Positions 33,301 to 44,715 of a DNA stretch of 64,000 nt are shown piece by piece. Both the position numbers and the translations under genes were made by a program. Each line of letters starts with the position of its first letter. The first letter of the stretch is position 1. The stretch is from Castor canadensis (Eukaryota; Chordata; Mammalia; Rodentia; Castoridae), in NCBI RefSeq assembly GCF_047511655.1, contig NC_133389.1, forward strand, positions 149,807,973-149,871,972, written 5' to 3'. The notes under the pieces are model-generated. The model was not told the DNA's origin. It worked only from the letters and a program-made list of their open reading frames with translations, and searched no databases.

Positions 33301-34700
33301 TTCAATAGCATCCCTTCTTCCTTTCAATGCTAATTTTTAGCTTTCAGTGCCTTATTATCAAAAAATTCACCTCATCCTTTGTGATTCTTCCTATGTATAT
33401 TCCTTCCCTTTCAACAACAGAATGTATTTATTCTTCTTAGTGAAATATAGTTTTCCTGAGCCCTCCACAGCTGTTAGTTATTCGTGCATTATCCTTGCAC
33501 ATACCGCTTTAAAAACTAACCACCCAGACAAAGACTGGATTCTATGCTTTCCTGCATATTTGGGAAGGGAAGAATAGAACCCTTTGGCTCTTTACTTCAA
33601 TATTCTCAGATAAATTCAGGCTAACACAAAGAGTATTCTGGCCATTGTCTCCAGCTTTACTCATAGCTACATGCTGAATAGGAAAGGGATTAAGCACCCA
33701 CATTTGAAATATTCATCATTACACACTCCGTCCGACGAGGAGCACCTGGCTGCCGGAGGATGCATAGGGGGAACTGCACACAGCTGTCAGTTCTGACTCT
33801 GCTGTGGAATCCAGCCCTTTAGAGGCTGAACACTGGAGCTCTGAGTATTTACTACAAGGAGAAGCTTGTAATGTACATGTATAGTGAAAGCACCCACTCC
33901 TTCTCAATACTTTTACTGGAAATGTGTCAGACATCCTGAACCTCCAATGGTGGATTTACCCCTTGAAGTGAGGGAGAATGATAGGCATGTGCAGTAGTGG
34001 ATTAGTCACCCCAAGTTTTATAAATATAGATCTAAAACTTAGCTCTTGATTACAACATTCAGTTTAGTCACAAGTCAATATAGGAGAACAGAAAGCATGA
34101 AGATGATGGAGTGCTATGGCTTATGACATGACCCAGAACACAGGCCTGTGGGTTTCAGACAATGAGTGTTCCACCCCTTCCTTTATGAGGCACATCATTT
34201 AGTGCCACACTTTTTATTGCATTAAAGGAAGCTCTACATAAAAATGTCAGCAGCATCCAGTTGACTCATGGAATTGAGAACCGTGCATTAGCTGCCAATT
34301 TAAATTAATTTTGCTTCTTGAACCATGAAAAATAGTCCTTTGAACAAGAATTCATGATAAATACATATGTGTAAAATAATCGTAATTATTTTAAATACAT
34401 AAAACACAGTTTAAGACTCTCGGCCTCATTAATTTCTTATGGCATAAAAGAACAAAAACAAACAGTAAATGAGAAAAGTATAAGTCATAATTTAAATGTA
34501 TTATGCATGGTCATTTAGCTCATTAAATGAAGATTATCTGTACACTCTGGGCAGAAAAACATTACTGCACTACACAATAACAGACAGCAATGTTACAATT
34601 GTCTGATAGAGAACCAGTGTTCATATCATTTAGATCTTAAACGAATACTATATACAACTAAAACAACAGAATCAGAATATTGAAGTCACATTGTAACACC
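33301..34700. other. Unique sequence, part looks conserved
   Basis: No exon recognised. 33720-33960 has a few CpGs and is not repetitive. 34250-34620 is AT-rich, non-repetitive and holds words such as 'gctgccaatttaaattaattttgc' split over homeodomain-like cores. It is a candidate conserved noncoding element, not demonstrated. Confidence 0.4.
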
Positions 34701-34723
34701 ATAGGCTTCCTCTTTGAGGGAAC

Positions 34724-35230
34724 TTAATTCTTCTCTTCTCTGACATACTCCCAAGGAGCAGGGGACACATTCCCAGGGAATAGCACACAGTAAGGACTGA
34801 GTAAGTGATAACTGGCCCGATGCACAGGTAGGCACCATGCTGTGTGTTTACACCTGTGAACTCTAATCCCCTCCACACCCCGGTCCTCTGAATCATTGTA
34901 GGGTTTACCTTTTGCCCTCTGAAGCATATGTTTTACCAAGGCCTCCAGGACATCTCCCACTACTTGATCATCTGGTCTGATTGACATGATGCCATCATGG
35001 CGAGTCAGTGTGATGCTCAGAGCATTCAGATGATCCAGGTTCCGCCAGAACACAGCACTGAGGCAAGACCTTAAATATATACCATTGTCCATTCCACGTG
35101 AACATAAACTGCTTTTCACTCCTGCCTTCCTGGTAAAGATGTGAAAGAACACATTTACCAGATCCGTGGTCACATACCTTGCATAATAACCAGTTGTGTT
35201 AATTTGCCACTCTTGATACAGTAACTGCAA
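34724..35230 (-). pseudogene. ERV pol remnant, reverse transcriptase
   Basis: This is the longest open frame in the window (168 codons). It aligns by eye to the palm region of retroviral RT: the 'TTDLVNVFF' segment (residues 21-29) corresponds to the first catalytic-Asp motif, and a stretch at residues 66-105 follows the order around the second catalytic box. There the family's YIDD-type motif is degraded to a RHDGIM-like sequence (77-82), so the enzyme is dead. The frame then loses similarity after about residue 105. It is a decayed endogenous retrovirus, minus strand, downstream of the protease remnant at 35511-35837. ERV group (ERV1 or ERVL-like) is not resolved. Confidence 0.7.
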
Positions 35231-35510
35231 TGGAGTTCCTACCTGGTTAGTATGAAGAAGCTCACTGTCATCTTCTGAGATTTGTTTGGTTTTTGAAGGG
35301 GTCAGAAATTAATCAGTTTAACAGGGATATCATGAGAATTATTACCTCTGAGTTTTTTAGGTCTTAAGAATGACACTAATTGTCACTATTTCCCTTAGAC
35401 ACAGTATTACTTTTTTTAGTTTATTATTTTGGTTATGATAAGAGATTGGGGTAGAGACAGTTTCAAAGGCTTCCACTTGGCTTTTATCTATGGTAAATGG
35501 GGTGGCAATG

Positions 35511-35837
35511 TCACTGTGCTAAGCATGTACATTCCAATTGTACATCTGAGGATTGGAAATGTACACTGGGAGGTGGGTCCATGGATCTACTGGATTCACC
35601 ATAAGCTGGGCCTAGGCAGGACTCCATTTTTATCAGTTCCCACAGTTCCCCACTCTTATTATGATAGCTCTTTAGCTCCACAGGTATAAATGCTGCCTTG
35701 GATTCTGTATCCAGCAGTACCAAAAGAAGTCGGAGTACTTCCCTGTACCCAATGTATAGCTCTGTGAGAAAATGTCCATTAGAAAATACGGATATGTCAT
35801 TGCCATAGTGTTCAAGATGTTGAAGGTCTATCTTCAT
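35511..35837 (-). pseudogene. ERV protease remnant
   Basis: A 108-codon frame holds 'LLLVLLDTESKAAFIP' at residues 37-52. That is the retroviral aspartic-protease active-site context, with DTG changed to DTE at 43-45. The rest is diverged. It lies 280 bp upstream (minus strand) of the RT remnant, the expected protease-then-RT order. Further minus-strand open sequence (to 36008) meets the L1 insertion edge. Confidence 0.6.
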
Positions 35838-36016
35838 AGAGACCCAGCCTCTCCTTTAGTCTGGTGGCTTCTAGGTCTGAGAATTGGTTCATGTCCAGAC
35901 ACTGGTAAGGCATTGAGACATTTTGGAAGGATGCCTACCCTAAGTCTCTTTAATTTCTTTGAAATATATAGATGGTGAGATTCTCTGGTTAAGTGTTCAT
36001 CTTTCTTGCTATGTTC

Positions 36017-36640
36017 GTTTTTAAAATTTTTTATTAATTTTTTATTAGGATACATTCATTATATGGGGTGATTCATAGTGACAATTCTGATTAAACTTAT
36101 ATTGTATATCATTTACATTGCCCCCATGGTCTCTCCCCCTCAACCTCCTCCCCACCCACTTAAAGCAATTGCAAGAGGTTTCTTAATTCTGTGTCATATA
36201 AGTATATGAAGTCCATCTGCCATATACTGTCACCTTAATCTCCTTCCTTCACCCTCCCCCTTTCTACTATTACCCCCATCACACATACACTGTACCTATT
36301 TTATAGTACCTGTTTTCATTATTACTATTTAAGTTGATGTTCAAAGGGGTGTCTCAATGTATGCCCACTGTGGGTGTGCTTTACTTTGGTCCATTCAACC
36401 CCTTCCATTATTCTCCCTTGCCCTTTTACCTCCCACCCCCAATTTTTCAACAGCTTTCAATACACATCCTTATATCCTCTACCTTCACATACTATGTTAT
36501 ACAATATTGCTTATGCTCTATCATTTTCTTTTCCTTTCCCTCTTTCTGCAAGTCCATAGAATAGTCCCACTGTTACAAACATGTTCTACAACTGATTTTG
36601 TATATGATCATGCTTGTTTTTGTATATTTGTTTATCTTTG
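36017..36640 (-). other. L1 3' UTR
   Basis: Polypurine-rich on the minus strand (pyrimidine-rich at 36120-36160, 36230-36280 and 36395-36445 on the + strand), as is typical of L1 3' UTRs, ending in an A-rich tail. Short plus-strand frames at 36334-36641 are by-products of the pyrimidine tracts. Confidence 0.8.
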
Positions 36641-39600
36641 AATCTATCTTCCATGTATGAGAGAATACATGCCGCTTTTGTATTTCTGGTCCTGGCTTAC
36701 TTCACTTAACATGATATCCTTCAATAGCACCCATTTACCTTCAAACCACATGTCATTATTCCTTATGGCTGAGTAATACTCCATTGTGTATATATACCAC
36801 AATTTCTTTATCCATTCATCAGTTGTAGGGCACCTGGGTTGTTTCCAAAGCTTAGCTATTGTAAATAGTGCTGCGATGAACATCAGTATACTGTGTCTCT
36901 GCTATATCCTGTCTTATGTTCCTTTGTGTAGATGCCCAGGAGTGGTATCCCTGGATCATATGACAGTTCTATCTCTAGTTTTTTGAGGAATCTCCATACT
37001 GCTTGCCATAGTGGTTGTACTAATTTGCATTCCCACCAGCAGTGTATAAGGGTTCCTGTTTTGCCACATCCTCACCAGCATTTGTTGTAGTTATTACCCT
37101 TGAATATGGCCATTCTAACTGGGGTGAGATGAAATCTCAGTGTTGTTTGGATTTGCATCTCTTTTATCACCAGGGAAGTTGAACACTTCTTCATGTATTT
37201 ATTGGCATTTGTACTTCTTCCTTTGAGAATTCCCTGTTTAATTCATGTGCCCATTTCCTCATTGGGGTATTGATTCTTTGGGGGCTGTTTTTTGAGTTCC
37301 CTATAGATTCTGGTTATTAGTCCCTTATTGGATGAGTAGCTGACAAAGATTATCTGCCATTCTGTCAGCTGTCTCTTGAGTATGGTGACTTTCCTTTGCT
37401 GTGCAGAAGCTCTTTAGTTTGATGCAGTCCCATTTGTTCATTGTTTCTCTTAGATGCTGAGCCTTTTGAGCTCTATTTAGGAAGTTGTCCCCTATACCTA
37501 TCTGTTCCAGTGTACTGCCTACTGCTCCCTGGAGTTGTTTCAGTTTCAGACCTTATATTAAGGTCTTTGATCCACTTTCAGTTGATTTTGGTACAGTGTG
37601 AAAGACAAGGATCTAGTTTCAGTCTACTACCCGTGGATATCCAGTTTTCCCAAAAGCATTTGTTGAAGAGGCTATCTTATCTCCATTGTGTGTTTGGGGC
37701 TCCTTTGTCGAACATCAGTTGGCTGTAGATATGTAGGTTTATGTCTGGATCTTCTACTCTGATCCATTGGTTTGACTGTCTGTTTTTGTGTCAATATCAT
37801 GTTGATTTTATTGTTATGACTCTGTAGTATAGTTTGAAGTTGGGTATTGTGATGCCTCTAGCACTGGACTTTTTGCTCAGAATTGCTTTGGCTATACAAG
37901 GTCTTTTGTGTTTCTACATTTCACGATTGCTTTTTCTATTTCTCTGCAGAATGTTATTGCAATTTTGATAGGGATTTTGTTGAACATGTAGATTGCTTTT
38001 GGTAGTATGGCTGTTTTCACAATGTTGATTCTACCAATCCACAAGCATGAAAGATCTTTCCATCTTCTGATGTCTTCTTTGATTTCTCTCTTCAGTGGTT
38101 TATAGTGTTCATTAAAAAGGTCTTTGGGGGTTTTTTTTGTTAAATTTATTCCAAGGTGCTTTGTTTTAGAGGCTATTGTAAATGGGATTATAAAGACTGG
38201 TTTCTTTCTCAGTCTGTTCATCTTTGGTATATAGAAAAGCTACTGATTTCTGTGTTAATTTTGTATCCCACTACTTTATTGAGTTTATGACTTCTAACAG
38301 TTTTTTGGTAGAGTTTTTGGGGTCTCTTAGATATAGGATCATGTCATTTGCAAATAGGGATAGTTTGACTTCTTCCTTCCCTATTTGGATCCCTTTTATT
38401 TCTTGTTCTTGTCTTATTGGTCTGGCTAGGAATTCCAAAACTATATTGAATAGGAGTGGAGAAAGCAGACAGCCCTGTCTCATTCCTGACTTTAATGGGA
38501 ATGGTGTCACTTGTTCTCCATTTAGTATGATGTTGGGTCTTTTCTCTCTTTTGTTTTGTCAGGTTGGCTAAGAGTTTGTCAATCTTGTTAATCTTTTCAA
38601 AGAACCAACTTTTGTTTCATTGATTCTTTGTATAGTTTGTTTGGTTTCAATCTCATTGATCTCAGCCCTGATCTTTAGTATTTCTCTCCATCTGCTGGTT
38701 TGGGATTTGGTTTGTTCCTGTTCTTCTAGCAGCTTAAGGTACATCATTAGGTTGTTTATTTGAGAGGTCTCTGTTTTTTTAATGTAGGCATTTATAGCTA
38801 TAAAACTTTCCCCTTAGCATGACCTTTGCTGTGTCCCACAGATCCTGGTCAGCTGTATTTTCATTTTCATTGGATTCTAGGAACTTTTTTATTTCTTCCC
38901 TTATTTCTTCAGCCACCCATTGGTTTTTCAGCAGTTTGTTGTTCAGTCTCCATGTGTTTAAATATTTTCTGTAGTTTCTTTTGTTGTTGACATCTAGTTT
39001 TAGTCCATTGTGATCTGCTATGAAGCAGGGGGTTATTTCAATTTTCTTGAATTTGTTGAGACTTGCTTTGTGTCCTAAAATATGATTTATTTTGGAGAAA
39101 GTTCCATGAGCTGAAGAAAAGAATGTGTATTGCCTATTTGTTGGGTGAAATACTCTGTAGATATCAATCATATCTGTTTGGTCTAATATGTGGAGTAGCT
39201 CTGAATTATTTGTTCATCTTTTGCCTGAATGATTTATCTACTGGTGGCAATAAGATATTCAGTTCTCCCACTATCATTGTGTTAGGATCTACCTGTGCTC
39301 TTAGGGTCAATAAAGTGTTTTTTAAATTAGATGGAGGCCCCTGAGTTTGATGCATATATGTTAAGAATTGATATTTCCTCTTGAATTGTTCCTTTAACTA
39401 GTATGAAGTGACCTTCATTGTGTCTTCTAATTGATTTTAGTCTGAAGTCTACTTTGTCAGATATGAGTATGGCTACTTTTGCCTATTTATGATGTTCATT
39501 TGCATGGAAAACTTTTTCCACCCTTTGACTCTAAGCTAGTGTTTTTTTTTTTTTCTCAGTGAGATGTCTTGTAAGCAAGATATGGTTGGGTCTTGTTTTT

Positions 39601-39715
39601 TAACCCAATTTGCTATTCTATGTCTTTTGATTGGGAAATTGAGGCCATTTATATTCGGTGTTAATATTGAGAGGTGCCTGTTGTTTCCAACCATTTTTAC
39701 TCTCCTGTTGTTTAG
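36640..39715 (-). pseudogene. L1 ORF2 (endonuclease-reverse transcriptase), inactivated
   Basis: Endonuclease part: the frame at 38779-39171 holds 'YTFFSSAHGTFSKINHIL', the C-terminal end of the apurinic-type endonuclease domain, with Asn where the SDH-like motif usually has Asp. RT part: 38271-38510 carries '[19 protein letters not shown]' and the catalytic box as FAND (residues 53-56) instead of FADD. Connection and C-terminal parts: 37892-38221 and 36644-36883 ('YTMEYYSAIRNNDMW', 'DIMLSEVSQ'). Between the endonuclease-side sequence and the RT box about 190 codons are missing at about 38535, removing the fingers and the first catalytic Asp. Stops and shifts separate all blocks. The protein would nick DNA and reverse-transcribe L1 RNA; this copy cannot. 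Confidence 0.9.
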
Positions 39716-39789
39716 TTTTTCCTACTCCTTGTTTACTGGTCTGCTTGCTCAAAAGGGTTTATTCTTTCTTGAGTCTCTCTGACTCACTC

Positions 39790-40690
39790 TAATTTCCTCT
39801 TCTATATGTAAAATTCCTTTAAGTATCTTCTGTAGTGCTGGCTTGGTAGTCATGAATTCCTTTATTTTTTTTCCTTGTTGTGGAAGGTTTTAATTTCTCC
39901 TTCAATTAGGAAAGATAGTTTTGCTGGTAGACTAGTCTAGGTTGATCGTTGCTTTCTTTCAGGGCCTAAATTATGTCTTTCCATGACCTTCTTGCATTTA
40001 GAATTTGAGTTGAGAAATCTGCTGTTATTCTAATGGGTTTGCCTTTATATGTGACTTGTCTTTTTTTTTTGTAGCTTTCAGAATTCTTTTGTTCTGTGAG
40101 CTGAGTGTTTTGATTATGATGTATCTGGGGGTGTTTCTTTTTTGGTCCTGACAGTTTGTTGTTCTGTAAACTTCCTGCACCTGGATGACACTCTCTTTCT
40201 TCAGGTTAGGGGATTTTTCAGCAGTTATTCTCTGGAATAACTCTTTAGTTTGTATCTCCTCTCCTTCTTCTACACCTATGATCCATAGGTTTGGTCTTTT
40301 CATGGTGTCCCAGATATCTTGCATGTTCCATTCATATTTTCTTTCATGATCTCTTACTGTTTGGTCTAATTCCTCTACTTTGTTTTCCATTCCTGACACA
40401 CTATTTTCAACTTGCTCCACTCTATTCACCAAACTTTTGATTGAGATTTTTATTTGGGAAATTAAGTTATTTTGGATTGATTATTTTTCAGTGTTTCCAT
40501 ATCTTTATTGATTTCCTCTTTCATATCCTGGATAGTCTTCTTAATTTCATTCATCTGTTTGTTTGTACTCTCTTTGAGTTTATTTAATTGTTTATTTACT
40601 TCCTCTTTGAGGTCAAATACTAGCTTTTGTGTTTCTTCTTTGAGGTCATTAATCATTTTTACTGTTGTTTTTGGAATTCATTATTTGATA
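39790..40690 (-). pseudogene. L1 ORF1 (RNA-binding protein), frameshifted
   Basis: The N-terminal block 40462-40656 is a coiled coil (charged heptads, 'LKEEVNKQLNKLKEST'). The middle block 40025-40432 contains the RRM region ('NLWIIGVEEGEE', 'TPRYIIIKTL'). The first shift lies near 40440-40461 between the blocks. A second lies at a T10 tract on the + strand (40061-40070): downstream, the expected 'GKPIRITADF' wording continues in another frame. The C-terminal domain then runs to about 39790. ORF1 protein trimerises and coats L1 RNA; this copy is not translatable in full. Confidence 0.88.
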
Positions 40691-40699
40691 TCTCTCCTT

Positions 40700-42649
40700 T
40701 ATGCAGGTGTTTAGATCTTTAGTGGTAGAATTGGCTTTTGAGGGAGAGTAGTTGTTTTGCTGCATTGAGATTTACACATCTAGAGCTGTTTTTGGTTAGG
40801 ATTTTAATCACTTATGCCCCTATAGTTGGGGTTTTTAGTTTTTTTTCTCCTGGAGCTCCAACAGTTTTCCTCAGAGAGGGGTGTACTGGAAATATTACCC
40901 CTTGCAGTGTTCTTGCCGTGGTGCAGATTACCTCTTTTCTCCCCTCAGCGAGGGGGCTGGAGTTCCCACTCTTTGATGGGGACACAAGGACTCTCCTGCA
41001 GTCACAGTGGTGAGCGCTGGATCTCTGTGTACTGTGGGAGGCAGGCCTCCTAGCATCTGCAGAGTAGTAGATTGCCAGTCAGTGGAGGAGCTGGGATTCC
41101 AGCTCTTGAACAGGAAAAAATGGGACTTTCCTGCAGAGAGGCAGGGGCTCTCCAGCTGTCAGGCACAGTGGGAAACTTGGGCCTCTGTGCACCTGAGACG
41201 CAGGTGTTCTGGTGCCACTCACTGAGTAGTAGGTTATAGCTTTCCTCTCATCAGTGGGGAACTGGCATTTTTGGTCTTTAATGAAAAAGCAGGGGCTCTT
41301 CCATGGTCAGGCACAATGGGAAGTGCTGGGCCTTTTTGTGCCTTAGGGAAGCAGGTCTCCTAGCACCCACAGAATGGCAGATTACCACTCAGTGGAAGAG
41401 CTGGGTTCCTGCTCTTTGACAGGGCAGCACGGGTTCTCCCACAGGAAAGATTGGTGATTAGCACTGGGCCTTTGTGCTCTGTAGGGAGGCAGGCTTCCTG
41501 GGGCCAGCAGAATAGCAAAGCATGGAGCCTGGGGTTCATTTGCGTGGTTGGCAGTGGACTCCTTGCACTGAGTAGCAAGTTGAGAGTGCCTGTGGGGAAG
41601 CAAAGCTGCCAGGCTTGAATTGTCTGGTGCCCACAATGCAGCAGAGACCCTGGGGTCTACTTGTGCTGGAGCATGGGCTGCAGGCATGGGTAATTCTGAG
41701 GCTTGCTTGCCAGGTGCCAGCTTCCAGGAGCCACAGGAGCTACTGCAGTCATAGGAGAACAAAGTTTGTAAGCAGCAGGAGCCCTGGGGCCTACATGCTG
41801 GTGTAGGCTACCAGGAGCTATAGCAGCTGCTGCAGGCATGGAGGACTCAAGTCTATGGGCAACAGGGGAGCCCTGAGGCCTGCTTGCTGGTGCGGGCTAC
41901 CAGGAGCCACAGCAGCTGCTGCAGGAGTAGGGGAACCAAGCCTTTAGGCAGAGGGAGTTTTGGGGCCTGCTTGCAGGGCATGGGCTCCAGCAGGGCAGTA
42001 CAGTAGTGCTGGAGGCCTGGGGAAACCAAGCCTTTGGGTAGCAGGAGCTCTGGGGCCTGCTTGTTGGCACAGGTTACCAGTAGCCACAGCAGCTGCTCCA
42101 GGTATGGGAGGTCCAAGCCTGTGGGCAGCAGGAATTCTGGGGCCTGCTTGCCAGGTGCTGGCATCCAGCCACAGGAGCTGCTGCAGTCACAGGAGAACAA
42201 AGCCTGCAGGCAGCGGGAGCCCTGGGGCCTGCTTCCCGGTGCAGGATTCTGGGAGTGTGGTACAACACCTGCTGCCAGCATGGGGAACCAAGACTGCTGA
42301 CTTGCTCCTTCTGTTACCTGTGGAGCAGTGGGAGCCCTGGATCCTGCTTATACAAGAGTGCTGGTTTCCCTGGCATTTCAGGGTGAATGTAGCAGGTCGT
42401 GTACTTGGGGGCAGCGTGAAGCCCTGAGTTCTTGTGTGTACCCAGAAGCAGGACTTGCCACCCAGCAAGCACCAAGTAATGGAGCCTGGAGTCACACAGA
42501 GACTTCAGGGCAGGAGATTGGGAGTGTTGAGTTGCAAGTCATTGTTTTCATTCTTCCTTGGTTAGTTACTTCTCTATTTGTGGATTCAGAGAGGGCTTTG
42601 TTTCTTGCTGGTTATGGGACCCGATGGGTGCATTTTGGGCTCCCCGGAT
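40700..42649 (-). promoter_or_regulatory. L1 5' UTR with two tandem arrays
   Basis: GC-rich relative to the rest of the window. Proximal array (about 40980-41560): units of about 130-160 bp marked by 'cacagtgg' at 41003 and 41164, 'cacaatgg' at 41312, and a diverged fourth near 41440. Distal array (about 41610-42290): units of about 86-90 bp marked by 'ggggcctgcttg'-like words near 41787, 41877, 41964, 42054, 42139 and 42225, each with 'cagcagctgct' and 'aaccaag'-like parts. Monomer-type promoters are known for mouse L1, with longer units. Many open frames here on both strands are artefacts of the repeats. Confidence 0.8.
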
Positions 42650-42657
42650 CTATGTTC

Positions 42658-43600
42658 TCTTAACCATGTCTGGCTCTATGTGGGTCACAACCTTCTGACT
42701 ACTATTATGACTACTGATCATTATGATAACCACATCACATCTTGTTTCTGATGTTTGAACACTACCATCTGGCCTCTGTCATTTTGAAGTCCCCTCATCC
42801 TTATTGCAATTAGGGAGTCCAGTTCTCTAGTAGCATGTCTCTGGCTTACAGAGGACTCCACTCCAGAGCTTCTCCATCATACTGGTCCCTCTCTGATGTA
42901 TTTCTTATCACTTTGGTGAGTGGAATGTCCTTGAGACTGACCTTGGAACTTAATTGGGGGCTATTGCAGCCTCATGTGATATATCTATTCTTGCATGTCA
43001 TCATTCTTGAGTCTTTAGGTCCTTTTCCAACACAGCAGCTCTGGCTTTTCTACCTCACTTACTGTGTGTTATAACCTTCTCAAATCTTCCAGGAGCCACT
43101 CTAGCAGTGTGCTAGCAGGTATAAATGCAGCCAATGACCTTGTCAGGGTGTTAATCCTGTAGTGTACTTCAGAGTTCCATTATCAACATGCTGTTCTTAA
43201 CCCAACTTCACATTCTGCCCTTATAAGTCCAGCATCTTCAGGATCTAGTTCCATACAGATTATGTGACACTATTATTTGGCCAGGCCATGCAGCTCTTTT
43301 GTTGTATGCCCCTTTCCTCTCTTAGGAGGACTGGCCCTTCCTTACACAGGTCTAATGACCAAGAGAAGTGGTGAGGGTAAATCCTGAGAGTGTTTTGCTT
43401 TGCAAAGTTGGACCAAATTGAGGCAAGGTTGGGGGGTCATCTTTGTTTCTTTATATTGACTGTACTTTCCCTGGAATAGATGAAAACTTGAGTAAAGCAA
43501 TTCCATTAAGGCCAGGGGTTTTGTTTTGCAAAGCCCAGGCCTCTGCACTATTTTTTTAACCAAGGAAGGAGGAAATGGCAGCCTTGAACAAACTCAAAGA
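42658..43600 (-). mobile_element. Probable ERV internal sequence beyond the L1
   Basis: If the L1 is removed, the minus-strand ERV would continue here upstream of the protease remnant. The wording of 42700-43100 on the minus strand ('gccagagacatgctactagagaactgg', 'gaggccagatggtag') resembles ERV internal DNA as I recall it, but no conserved protein motif is visible. The assignment is an inference from position. Confidence 0.4.
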
Positions 43601-44489
43601 GAGTTCAGGGGAATGAATGTTTCAGCATTTTTGTCATGCATCAACCCAGACATTCCCTTGCAAAACTCAGGGTTCTATTCTTGTCCAAGTAGGGATTGAT
43701 TTTGAAATAACAGACTTTCTGGGGTTGAGAATACAGACTTTTCTGGAGTTCTGATATCCTTGCAATTATGGCCAATAATAGCCCTTCAGGTTTTTCTGTC
43801 CTCAATCAGGAGATATGTCTCTTTATATGTTCCTAAAGAGTTCCTCTGACATTCACAATATCTCTTAAATTGGTAATTAATTGCTACAGCCTTTAAAAAT
43901 CATTCTATAGAGCATGGGATTTAACAATAATCATTCAACTCCATCACTCTCATAAGTAATACTTCCTTCAGAATCACATAGATCTTGAGATATTTAAGAC
44001 TGCATTCCCTTCTTACCATTATGTCATTGCATGTTCACCACTCATGAAGTTTTAACAATTTCAATGCTACAGAATGTCTCAGAATACTGAAGATCCCAGT
44101 GTTCTACTTAGGACCAGCAAGGGTTTTCTAGCTATTCTTTCTATTGCTAGCTGGCCAGAGAGTAATGCAGCTCTGAAATTACATTTCCTTGTTTACTTTC
44201 TTAAACCACTCTTAATATTAATGGCTTGAAGTCCAGTTACCTAAGAAATACATTGAGATTATAATCCCCATTTTGAATAAAGTTCATGAAAGAACACTGA
44301 GAAATGCCTCCTGCAAGGAAGAGAAAAAGGTAAGACCAACAGAAGAAAAATGCTACAGAACACAATGTTGCTGTAACAAAGACCTCACGGAATTTTTGGT
44401 GAGGCAAAGGACATCATCCTTGCATTGACCAGTACTTTCCCTGTAAATAGAAGAAAACTTCAGTAAAGCAATTTCATTAAGGCCAAGGG
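43420..44489. repeat. Pair of diverged direct repeats, about 90-100 bp
   Basis: 43420-43518 and 44401-44489 share 'gaggcaa', 'gtactttccctg', 'agatgaaaactt'/'agaagaaaactt', 'agtaaagcaatt' and 'cattaaggcca' in the same order and orientation. On the minus strand the shared core reads as a pyrimidine tract followed by CAG/GGAAAGTAC, like a splice acceptor. Intervening sequence is not recognised. Confidence 0.8.
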
Positions 44490-44539
44490 CAATTCCCTGG
44501 TGGGGACTCAGTTGCAAACTCTGAATACCCAACACTACC

Positions 44540-44715
44540 AGCAGCTTGGGAAATAGTGGCTGGGATTTGATAGTGGGTGACTCACTACAACCACAGTGTT
44601 CTCTACACCCCCATTTTACAGATCAGAAAACAGAAGCAAATGAAGTAAAGTCAATTTTCCCTTGGACACACAGCCTTTAAACAATTTGAATTCAGAGATC
44701 TGAATCCACTCTAGT
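44540..44715 (-). repeat. MIR fragment
   Basis: Antisense MIR: 'cccccattttacagatcagaaaacagaagc', 'agtcaattttcccttggacacacagcc', 'ttcagagatctgaatccactc'. Confidence 0.65.

Larger units (their letters stand above)
36009..42657 (-). mobile_element. Near-full-length L1 retrotransposon
   Basis: Read on the minus strand: 5' UTR (about 42649-40700) with two tandem arrays, ORF1 (about 40690-39790), ORF2 (about 39715-36640) and a 620-bp 3' UTR ending in an A/T-rich tail at 36017-36045. Both ORFs are broken. A candidate duplication 'ctatgttc' lies at 36009-36016 and 42650-42657; at 8 bp it is short, so the exact ends are tentative. The 3' UTR differs from that of the three short young L1 ends in the window, so it belongs to another subfamily. 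It appears to have inserted into the minus-strand ERV. Confidence 0.93.

Noticed and set aside
36334..36641. Plus-strand frames rich in Pro, Leu, Phe and Ser
   Set aside because: They are antisense to the polypurine part of the L1 3' UTR.
41003..42290. CRISPR-like array (regular repeats)
   Set aside because: The repeats are adjacent diverged units, not short identical repeats with unique spacers, and the DNA is mammalian.
36002..42609. Alternative duplication 'tttcttgct' for the large L1
   Set aside because: It occurs at 36002-36010 and 42601-42609, but the right copy would leave about 40 bp of GC-rich L1-like sequence outside the element. 'ctatgttc' fits the ends better, though both are short.
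40738..42663. Many long overlapping open frames on both strands, up to 155 codons
   Set aside because: They lie in the GC-rich tandem arrays of the L1 5' UTR. Periodic sequence keeps several frames open at once; the residues simply repeat with the units.
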